Assembly: GCA_003254905.1 (NCBI GenBank)
Contig: QANU01030108.1
Location: forward strand, 89,393 to 153,392
DNA length: 64,000 nucleotides
Direction: 5' to 3'
Origin: Nissolia schottii
Taxonomy: Eukaryota; Streptophyta; Magnoliopsida; Fabales; Fabaceae
Positions 1 through 9,332 of this stretch are shown here, piece by piece (position 1 is the first letter of the stretch; each line of letters starts with the position of its first letter). The translations under genes were made by a program, and so were the position numbers. The notes below the pieces were generated by a model. The model ran no database searches, was not told the origin of the DNA, and worked only from the letters and a program-made list of their open reading frames with translations.

Positions 1-1110
1 CTTATGTTTTGTTTACTTACGACTCTAATTAGTTTTTCCTTTATCTCAATTGATTAGTTAATTAATTAACAATAACAATAAAGCAATATTGCATCTACAA
101 GTCTCAAACCCATAAATCTCTCTTGAAATCTTGCTTTACTATTTTTCTTGGGTCTTTGGGTGAGGCTTTGTGACATTCATGTTGTTTTTCAGTTCAAATT
201 GGGATTTTGTGGCTAGATTTGAGTAGATGGTGATTTGGGATTTTCCAAGTTTGGTTTTTGGTGATAAATTGAGAATCGTTGGGGATGATTTTCACTGGGA
301 ATTAGAGAGAGAGATGTTTTTCCAAAAATTCTATCAGGAGCCAATGAGGCAACCAAACAAAAATAGGAAACAAAATCAAACCACCATTCATAAAATCTAA
401 TACTCCTATAATTAAGCCCCAAAATCGGCACCCTCTAGATTAGAATCAATAGAAAATGCTAAATTTATAATAGTCATCCAAATCAATCAAATTACTCAGC
501 AATTGACAAAGAGAAGGACTCCATTGGAATCCGAGGCAAGGAAGGGCATGTGGCTATGGTTGTGGCGGTGATGGGGCTTCTGTGGTGGTGGCAGGAATGC
601 TCCATGGCCTCTTTAGCCTTGGCACCAAGAAAGGACTTTCATCACTTGTGGGAAGTTGAATCTTCCTTGAGAGTCCATGTTTTTCACAAGTACACACTCA
701 AATCACCGTGATAATTACCCTTTGCTTGGATAAAGAAAGAAAATAGAAGGAAAGAAAATGGGAAGAAGAGAAAATTGCCATACAAATGAGTAATTTTCAC
801 TCCTATTGCTTGGTTCAAGAGAAAATGGAAAGAAAGAAAATGAAAAGGATTAGGGATCCACCATTTTCACTCCTATAGTGGCACATTTTAACAATCACAA
901 GGATAATTATTAGATTAGAACCTTTTGTTCTTGATAGGGCTAGATGTTAAGTCATTACATGTAGTTTATGGTTGTCATGTAGGTGATACATTTACGTTTC
1001 AAACAAAAACAAGATTTGTACATTTATATAAAATTGCATATAATAAAAATACATAAGTTAAAAGTACGTTACATAAAATTAAAATAACTGAATTAAAGAT
1101 AACAAATCCA
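1..1110. other. Intergenic, no gene recognised
   Basis: AT-rich DNA with short GA-rich tracts around 730-850. I see no open frame with recognisable content and no tRNA. The left terminus of the MULE that fills the next 6 kb was looked for here by its terminal sequence and was not found, so that end is either lost or lies left of the window. Confidence 0.4.
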
Positions 1111-1204
1111 TTAGTAAAAAAACCAAATTAAATTAAAGTTAACAAAGTCACTAACGCTGAGTATTAGAGCGTGGTGATCTAGGATGAGAGTCAGCTGACG
1201 TTTC

Positions 1205-3363
1205 AGCCTATGATGGATAAGTATATGAGGGTGGGTAAGGATACACTGATGGTGGGTAAAAATGTGGTGGTAGTGATGGGTAAGGGTATGATGGTGGTGG
1301 GTAAGGGTATGGAGGATATGAATATCCATAATGATATGGTGGTGGATAATAATTTGGTGGTGGAGGATACAAAGCAATTGATGGGTGAGATAGTGGGTTA
1401 GCAACATCAATATTAGCTGTGGCAATGGTCACATGTTGAGTACTTTGGTGTCTTGAAGACTTAGATGTTTCAGTATTACGAACTCGTCTTCATCCATCTG
1501 TTAATCCAATTCTTCTTCTACGACGTGTCCTTGAGCCCTGGTTACCGTCATCAGATGGCAGTGCAATGTTAGTCATAGAATGAAGAGCTAATTGAAGTTA
1601 TTCCCTTGAAATTCGATCATGCTCCTGTAATGTAGATAGGATAGCCTCAACTAATGATCGAAGCCTGTCCATGTTAAATGCAGAGTGAGGATTAATAGAC
1701 TAAAGATGTTGTTCTGCAATGTCAGCCTAACAAGTTGAAATACCAATAATTATCATCAATAATACAAATTGCACATTTATAAAAAAAAAATTATTGACAT
1801 AGAACTTACCACAACTCTTGAGTGGCCGAAGTGTGACCGATCCAACGTCGAATTATTTTTTTATACCATTGCATGTATTCTGAACACACAGTAAGAGACA
1901 TAGGCAATGGTCTCTGGCTAATAATTCGCGCATGACGATCATCCCAGTAGACAATATATTGCCTATACACATCCGACCAATATTGGTCTGTCTTTCTAGC
2001 TAGGGTGATGTTATGCAAATGATTCGGCTGATCTGACCTCCTTGGTATAGGTTGATCCATACCAAACTGACGCATAACTCTATCAGGTTGGTGCCACTCA
2101 ACGATGAAAAAGCATATCAAAGGGACCACTGTTCACATTATGTCTTCCCATGCCATGCAAAATTCAGGAAGTTTTGCCAATATTTCTTCATTGTATGGCT
2201 GCCATACAATTTAAGAAAAAGTGAACAAAGTTAGTAAAAACATGTAAATCGAAAGTGGAATAATAAAAATACAAATATTTATATAATTACCTCATTTTTT
2301 TTCAAGTTATCGAAAAAATTACGATAATACTGAAAAAAGTGCAATAGAGAATCTGATAAAATTTTATGGTTATGCCACCTAATTCAAATTTTAATGTAAA
2401 ACACAATAGTAAATCATAAAATGCATATTGAATGTGTAATTCAAAAAGAATACACAAACAAATAAATAATACTTAAATCCCAATGGACGAAAATGTCACA
2501 ATCAGGTAGATAGTGATTCCAAGTTGCTTTGTCAGCTGGGTCAACAAGTGAAGGGGCAAGATGAGAAAATCTATGCCAAACCGAATACTAGAGAATAATG
2601 CAAGGGCCTCCAATGTCACGGTGATCATAATCAATAGCCTTGCAAAGCTTCCTATACATAAAAGCTAAGGTTGCAAATCCCCAACTATATGTTTCAGCAT
2701 TGGCGAAGTCATCTAAAAGTGGGAGGAACATAGAATGCACACATGACCCTGAATGGTCTAGAAACAATATGCCTCCAATAAAATGAAGCAAGTATGCTCA
2801 TGCATACTGCTAGACCAAAACATCATCAGCAATGTCATCTGGCTTATTATTAAGTAACTCAACTAGCCATGACAACCGAATACGTGCTCTAGAACGCCAC
2901 TCTGCACTGGTGAACGCGCACCTAGTAATTATTCACATCAATCGACCAAGTGATCATCATGAGTTCATCCAATCACAGCATGACAATCAATAGGAAGCCC
3001 GAAAATAATACTAATGTCCTCCAACGTCATGGTGTACTCCCCAGTAGGCATATGAAATGTATGTGTTTCAGGACGCCATCTCTCTACCAATGCTGTGATC
3101 AAATGGTGATCAACAGTGTAATACCCCATATGAACAACCCTTACAAAGTCAACCTGCTTTAAGTATGGAATGATACATTCTGGAGGGTTTTGATGTTTTT
3201 CTAAGTGTTTCCCAGCGTGTACACGCCTAACACGTAATATCCGATCACGAGCCCCATTTTAAATATGTTGTGACACATGATAGTTTTGTAACTCAAAAAC
3301 AGAAGAGTCCTTTGGACTAGGGTTTACATAGTGAGCTATCTTATACGTTGTAATAATAAGCAT
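1205..3363 (-). pseudogene. Plant mobile domain (PMD) protein, MAIN-like / PP7-long-form-like, decayed
   Basis: Minus strand. From an ATG at 3363 the frame gives an N-terminal stretch typical of the PMD (aminotransferase-like, pfam10536) family: basic linker with RDRILRVRRVHAGKHLE, then FHMPTGEYTMTLEDISIIFG at about 3055-2995, the hallmark 'L-D-v-s-x-i-x-G-L' block. Further pieces follow: LLDDFANAETYSWGFATLAF near 2710-2650, then VPLICFFIVEWHQPDRVMRQ near 2125-2066, the PMD C-terminal block. A basic hinge (RTRRRRRIGLTDG) near 1500 leads to a Pro/Tyr-rich tail (1432-1208). Stops interrupt the frame at several points (for example near 3264, 2977 and 1492), so I call it a pseudogene, although some breaks could be introns. 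Host PMD proteins MAIN and MAIL1 act in development and silencing; transposon copies have unknown roles. Confidence 0.75.
1208..1432 (-). repeat. Pro/Tyr-rich coding minisatellite at PMD C-terminus
   Basis: On the minus strand this stretch encodes repeats of the YPPP/YPYPPP type after a start that runs on from the PMD frame, ending at a stop near 1208. The DNA is a purine-rich repeat on the plus strand built from GGTGGTGGGTAAGGGTATGA-like units. Its frame is continuous with the PMD remnant apart from one stop near 1492, so it is probably the low-complexity tail of that protein rather than a separate gene. Confidence 0.6.
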
Positions 3364-3388
3364 TTAAATTTAGTATTAATCACTAAAA

Positions 3389-4538
3389 TAATCAAACAAA
3401 ACAAAACAACAGATATTAATAAATTTAGTGTTGATCACTAATATAATCATAAAAAAAAACAAAAGATATTAACAACAATACATCAAATGTGTTCAAAATA
3501 AAATAACATAAATATTAATAGGTCCTCAAACAAAACAATACACAAACAAATTAAAAGGTCGTCACCCAAAACAATACATAAACACAAATAAAGGTCTTCT
3601 AATAAATGTTCAACCATAACAACAAAACATGTTAGACTAGTTTAACCTATGGTCCGCCACCATCATTCACTAAAGCTTTGCAATGACGATTATTATGGTC
3701 AGTCTATCTGTACCATGAACAATGTTGCATTGGGCTTTTCTCAACCCAATCCATCTCATTTCTAGTTGCGGTTAACTTAGGTCGTCCTTTATCTCTGCGC
3801 AATCTAGGGTCAGGCACTAATGTCCAATCAGGAGCTAGTGGCCACCACGGTTCATCCTTGACGGGCTCCCACGAAGCCTCATAAGCTTGATAAACGCTTT
3901 CATTTTTATACACATTATGCACATAATGATAAGGGTCAATCACCTTGGAAGAATATGATGTCAATGCATAAGAGCAAAGAAAGTGCAATGGTTGAAACAT
4001 ACCACAGTCACATCAACTTTCTTGAAGGCTTAAAGTAAATTTTTTACCACGTTCTTGTGTTTGAGGGTTGAATGCCCCTTCAACAAGAAATTTAGTTGTC
4101 TTCCTATCAAATAAGGTCGTATGGTGGGAGCTTCCGTTTTCAATGTTAGGCAACCAATGTTCATAGAGAGCATCAATATACTGTTGATTATCCACGTAAA
4201 TTTTCTTTTTGGCCTTATTTTTTCTCTTCACAAAGTATTCTACCAATTTAAAATAAATCATCTGAACTAGTGCAGTTATTGGTAGACGTCTGACCCCTTT
4301 AAAACTCCATTTATACACTCTGACAGGTTGGTTGTCATATGACCAAATCTTTGACCACCATCATCATATGCTAAACTCCACTTTTCTTTAGGAATTTTTT
4401 TTTAATCCTATTAGATATTTCTTCTGTTTTAATGAATTTATCCAACCTCTCATCAAATTTCGGTCGACAAGGTTCACATCCTACAAAATTATTACAACGA
4501 TTTTTAGTATTGATCTAACTAAAATCAACAATTATATG
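3389..4538. repeat. 1150-bp segment, copy A of an identical direct duplication
   Basis: This segment matches 5697-6846 at a constant offset of 2308, and every part I compared, including both long open frames inside it, is identical. Copy A joins its flanks without Ns, and its reading order fits the MULE gene order. I therefore take it as the genuine copy. Confidence 0.9.
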
Positions 4539-5695
4539 GATACTTTAAATGAAAGAAACAAATTTATTACCTATGCTTTTCAAAGAGTTCTTTAATAACA
4601 CATTGTGAAACTTGCTGTTAAAATTACTACCAATATGACATAGACAGTACACATGATACGCATGGGGTGGTTACCATCCAAGTTTAACATTATCCACTGC
4701 TGCTATGATACTCTTATGTCGATCAAATATCAAACATATTCCTTATTCTCGTGTGACATGTTCACGAATGCAAGATAAGAACCAACTCTAAGCTGCCTTT
4801 GTTTCCCCGTCAACAATAGCAAATGCAAGAGGTAATGGTCTTCGATTTCCATCTTGTGCAGTTGCAATCAACAATTTTTGTTTATATTTGCCATATAAAT
4901 AAGTCCCATCAATCTGAATAAATGGTTTGCAAAATCGAAATCCGAGTACACATAGTTTGAAAGTCCAAAACAAGCAAACAAACATTTGCTTTGATTGATC
5001 AATTCGATTATACACCACATAGTCATCAGTTTCCAACAACACCACAGTGTCTGACATAAAATGTTTCATGGTTTCTAACCATCTAGGCAACCTTTCATAA
5101 GATTCCTTCCAATCACCAAAAATCTCAATAGATGTTCTTTGCTTCGCCAACCAAGCTTTTCGATATGACAAATTATATCCAAATATACCTTTAATCCTCT
5201 CAAGTAACAAGCATATCTCAACATCAGGCTGTGTTCTAACCATGCCCTGTATATACCTTTGGACCAAAACAGATCACAACTTCTTATGATCTTGTGTTAT
5301 AGAGATGTTTACATAAGTGTGTGGTCCATTATATTGAGAAAATTTCTATTTATTACACCTCTTATTGTTAATAGCCCTAACTCTCCAATTGCAAGAAGCC
5401 CGAAATTGAAAACCCTTAGTAATTATCTTGTGTATCAGACAATTGAACCTTATAATCTCGATGCCTTCTGATTGAATAATGATCTAAATTGACTTTACAA
5501 CATCTTTTGTTGGAAATTGAAATCCAACAAACAGTTCTTCTTATGAACTCTAAGAGTCATACTCAACAAATCCAGTGGTCTCACCATTAACAAATGCATC
5601 CCAATTAATTTCTGAAAATTGAGGACAATGAAGCTTAAATGCATTTTCAGGAATAACATGAGCTGGATGGACATTGTTAGCGAAAACAACAATTG
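3704..5695 (-). pseudogene. MuDR-family MULE transposase, decayed
   Basis: Minus strand, with protein blocks in family order. The N-terminal DNA-binding region (about 5640-5270) includes EELFVGFQFPTKDVV, RASCNWRVRAI, then YNGPHT and SITQDHKKL, with stops between them. The next block (5267-4788) has SYRKAWLAKQR and the catalytic-core start FIQIDGTYLYGKYKQKLLIA followed by DGNRRPLPLAFAIVDGE. Then comes the block before the SWIM finger (IIAAVDNVKLGW, HAYHVYCLCHIGSNFN, about 4720-4600). The C-terminal part (4318-3704) contains ALVQMIYFKLVEYFVKRK and the SWIM-neighbour region LSLQES, HFLCSYAL, then a short tail with RLRRDKGRPKLTATRNEMDW. The first D of the DDE set is present (QIDGTYL). Stops near 5275 and 5310 and in the 4780-4540 stretch show decay. 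The full family protein is usually 700-850 residues. Confidence 0.85.
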
Positions 5696-5696
5696 N
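5696..5696. other. Single N junction
   Basis: One undetermined base sits exactly at the left edge of duplicated segment copy B. To its left is N-terminal transposase sequence; to its right is C-terminal and 3' sequence. This breaks the expected gene order. Confidence 0.95.
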
Positions 5697-6846
5697 TAAT
5701 CAAACAAAACAAAACAACAGATATTAATAAATTTAGTGTTGATCACTAATATAATCATAAAAAAAAACAAAAGATATTAACAACAATACATCAAATGTGT
5801 TCAAAATAAAATAACATAAATATTAATAGGTCCTCAAACAAAACAATACACAAACAAATTAAAAGGTCGTCACCCAAAACAATACATAAACACAAATAAA
5901 GGTCTTCTAATAAATGTTCAACCATAACAACAAAACATGTTAGACTAGTTTAACCTATGGTCCGCCACCATCATTCACTAAAGCTTTGCAATGACGATTA
6001 TTATGGTCAGTCTATCTGTACCATGAACAATGTTGCATTGGGCTTTTCTCAACCCAATCCATCTCATTTCTAGTTGCGGTTAACTTAGGTCGTCCTTTAT
6101 CTCTGCGCAATCTAGGGTCAGGCACTAATGTCCAATCAGGAGCTAGTGGCCACCACGGTTCATCCTTGACGGGCTCCCACGAAGCCTCATAAGCTTGATA
6201 AACGCTTTCATTTTTATACACATTATGCACATAATGATAAGGGTCAATCACCTTGGAAGAATATGATGTCAATGCATAAGAGCAAAGAAAGTGCAATGGT
6301 TGAAACATACCACAGTCACATCAACTTTCTTGAAGGCTTAAAGTAAATTTTTTACCACGTTCTTGTGTTTGAGGGTTGAATGCCCCTTCAACAAGAAATT
6401 TAGTTGTCTTCCTATCAAATAAGGTCGTATGGTGGGAGCTTCCGTTTTCAATGTTAGGCAACCAATGTTCATAGAGAGCATCAATATACTGTTGATTATC
6501 CACGTAAATTTTCTTTTTGGCCTTATTTTTTCTCTTCACAAAGTATTCTACCAATTTAAAATAAATCATCTGAACTAGTGCAGTTATTGGTAGACGTCTG
6601 ACCCCTTTAAAACTCCATTTATACACTCTGACAGGTTGGTTGTCATATGACCAAATCTTTGACCACCATCATCATATGCTAAACTCCACTTTTCTTTAGG
6701 AATTTTTTTTTAATCCTATTAGATATTTCTTCTGTTTTAATGAATTTATCCAACCTCTCATCAAATTTCGGTCGACAAGGTTCACATCCTACAAAATTAT
6801 TACAACGATTTTTAGTATTGATCTAACTAAAATCAACAATTATATG
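5697..6846. repeat. 1150-bp segment, copy B (probable assembly duplication)
   Basis: Appears identical to 3389-4538 and repeats the transposase C-terminal blocks (6012-6308 and 6321-6626, minus strand). It lies between the transposase N-terminus and the element's 5' leader, where it makes no sense, and single Ns bound it at 5696 and 6847. The simplest reading is a gap wrongly filled with a repeated contig, which would hide the real start of the transposase gene. A genuine recent duplication is possible but less likely. Confidence 0.8.
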
Positions 6847-6847
6847 N
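6847..6847. other. Single N junction
   Basis: One undetermined base exactly at the right edge of copy B, followed by the AT-rich leader of the MULE. Confidence 0.95.
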
Positions 6848-7325
6848 AAAGATTACATTTAAAGAAATTTATGTCATTCACACATACTAGTTAAATTATA
6901 AATTTAGAAAAAAAAATAACATTATAATAAATTAAAACTTACAAGTCTGCCACACAAATTGAATAAACTACTCCTAGCCTTTGACAACCCAAGAGTGAAG
7001 AGAGAATTTGGATTCTAGAGGGACGATGGATTTGTATAGAGAAGCGAATTTTAGAAAATGAGAAAGGGTGAAGTGGTTTGGGGTGGTGGGGTTAGTTTAT
7101 TGGGCCCGGGTGCTAATTTGCCAAACTGGTTGACCAATATGGTGGTGATGTGACTTCCAGGTTGGCGATTTTCACTGTGATTCACCTAGCGGATTGATGA
7201 ATATGATGTGGCTTCGCCACGTGGTCCCGTATGTCATGCTGGCCAAAACAGGTATATTCCTGTAATATGTTTTGAAACATGGGCATTTTCATAATATGTT
7301 TTATTAAAAGGAGTAATATAATGAA
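6848..7325. repeat. MULE terminal region (leader plus terminal inverted repeat)
   Basis: This stretch is the reverse complement of the left arm and centre of the foldback element at 8.07-8.52 kb. Shared blocks include the TTAAAACTT/ATTATAATAAATT leader, TGGTTTGGGGTGG, the GGCGAATT-type subterminal motifs, and the outer block ATAATATGTTTTGAAACA ... TAATATGTTTTATTAA. It therefore marks the 5' terminus of the MULE. Confidence 0.8.
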
Positions 7326-8054
7326 AAACTCGAGCATCTTATATGAAACCAGCATTATTCTTCAATCTTCATCGCTTACTGTCCAATTTTAAAATAAACA
7401 TCGTTCATGTAAATCATTTTTGACACTCAGGTCAAGCTTCTATTCTATTAGGTTTGATGAAGTCTCTTCATAATAGCCTTTACTTCTAAATTTCATAATA
7501 TCATTTGCGTAACACTTCACGTACTTCTGCAAGCATAACAGGAATGATGCAAAAGCATATCTCCGAACTCATAATATGAGGTATCAATACCTTAACCTAA
7601 ATTGTTACTTATTCAATACATTGCAGGTTATTCTTATTTTAATTTTTTTAAAACTTCAATTTTTTTAATTTATTAACCAACCATTTGATGACACGTGAGT
7701 AATGTATCAATCTTATATAGATGGATACCAAAGGAAAAACCTTTAAATAATAAACATTTGCTATTACTAATGTTATGGTGACTATAGGGTTTATAGCATT
7801 ATTATTGACTGTTTCCACAAAATCCCAATACATGCTTAAATTGCAAATTACGCAGGAGGTTGGTATCACAGAAAGCGGAAGTAAACACTAAAAACAGCAT
7901 ATGGTCGTAGTAGGACTACCATTAGGACAACATTGCGTTGCGACAGCTGCTACAGTACAGACAATATGTACGATTTTTTTAATGCTTAAAAAGAGAGATC
8001 TATTCTATTAAATTCAGCTAAAACATACAGCTTGTAAGAGATCTATACGGAATA
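7326..8054. other. Intergenic, no gene recognised
   Basis: AT-rich spacer between the MULE terminus and the foldback element. The one open frame (7648-7869, minus) has no recognisable content. Confidence 0.4.
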
Positions 8055-8070
8055 AGGGAGGTTTTTTTTT

Positions 8071-8946
8071 TCTATACTGTCATGTTAGTAAAACATATTA
8101 TTAAAATGTCACTGTTTTAAAATATATTACAAGAATGTACTTGTTTCGAACAGCATGACTAGCAAGTCTGTGTGATAAGGCCACATATGACTCACCAACT
8201 CGTTAGGCGAATATGGTGTGACTTCGCCAACTCGTTAGGCGAATATAAGTTGAATTTACCAATCTGTTAAGCGAATATGGGTTGAATTCACCATTCGGTT
8301 TGGCGAATTTGGGTTGAATTCGCCAACCAGTTTAGCGAATTTGCTTCCAGACCCCTTAAACCAACCATACCATCCCAAACCACTTCATCCATTCTCATTT
8401 TCTTATCCAATTTGTGCAACAGAATTATAAGTTTTAATTTATTATAATGTTATTATATTTCTTTAAATTTATAATTTAACTAGTATGTATGAATTATATA
8501 AGTTTCTTTAAATGTAATATTTAAATTGATTATATAAATGTTATCTATATTAGTTTGCTAAGCAATTTATGATAAATTGATGCATAAATTAGTATACTAT
8601 TCAATTTGCGACTAATTAATTAACATGCAAGTGGTTTGGGGTGGTGTGATTGGTTTAAGGGGTCCGAGAGCAAATTCGTCACACTGGTTAGCGAATTCAA
8701 CCCATATTCACTTAACGAGTTAGCGAATTCAACTCATATCTGCCTAATGAGTTGGCAAATTCATACCATATTCGCCTAACGAGTTGGCGAATTTACATCA
8801 TATTTATCTAACGAATTGCGAGTCCTACGTGACTTTGCTAGGTGGACTCGCTTGCCATATTGTTTAAAACAGGTACATTCTTATAATATGTTTTGAAACA
8901 GTGACATTTTGGTAATATGTTTTATTAACAGGGGCGGACAGTATGG
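8071..8946. mobile_element. Foldback MULE-derived MITE with about 330-bp inverted arms
   Basis: The left arm starts with CTATACTGTC and the right arm ends with GACAGTATGG. Inside them both arms carry AAAACATATTA..AAAATGTCACTGTTT, then several copies of a 35-40-bp motif containing CAACTCGTTAGGCGAATATG, then CCTTAAACCAACCA / TGGTTTAAGG. The centre (about 8400-8640) is AT-rich and unpaired. There is no coding capacity. The left half is homologous to 6848-7325. I did not find a clean target-site duplication, and similarity may run a few bases further out, so the ends are approximate. Confidence 0.8.
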
Positions 8947-9332
8947 TAAAAAACTAGAAATAAGCTTGCGAAACATACATTATTCTTTCTAGATAAGCAA
9001 TTGGTGTCCCAAAAAAAATAAATTCAGTTATGCAGAATACTGCGAAGGTACATCAGCAACACAAGTCACAAGTACATCAGCAAAAACAGGGTCCATAATC
9101 ATAATCATAATCATAGACGCAATAAATCTGCTTTCGTCATTGTTGACGCTAGTTCCACAAACAATGATTAATATAAGGGGAAAAAAATTCCAATGTAAAG
9201 AACCAATCCTGCTTATATTAGAAAGGGCAATACACTCTGTGAGCAACATTTTTTATCTCTAGGAAGTATATGAATAAGAATATGCATCTAAAACTGATAG
9301 TCACAAGCAGATAGGTGTTAGATTTAAATAGA

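Larger units (their letters stand above)
1205..7325 (-). mobile_element. Degenerate MULE (MuDR-type) carrying transposase and PMD gene
   Basis: Read on the minus strand, the order is terminal repeat (about 7325-7030), AT-rich leader, MuDR-type transposase remnants, then a PMD gene remnant ending near 1205. The right terminal region is recognised because it is repeated, inverted, in the foldback element at 8.07-8.95 kb. Both genes have in-frame stops, so the element looks immobile unless an intact relative supplies transposase. The left terminus was not found. Fusion of PMD genes to MULEs is known in plants; the assignment here rests on family-typical protein motifs read directly. The span is enlarged by the 5697-6846 duplication. 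Confidence 0.75.

Noticed and set aside
5697..6846. A second MULE transposase gene
   Set aside because: It appears identical to 3389-4538 and is bounded by single Ns, so it is treated as an assembly duplicate rather than a second gene.
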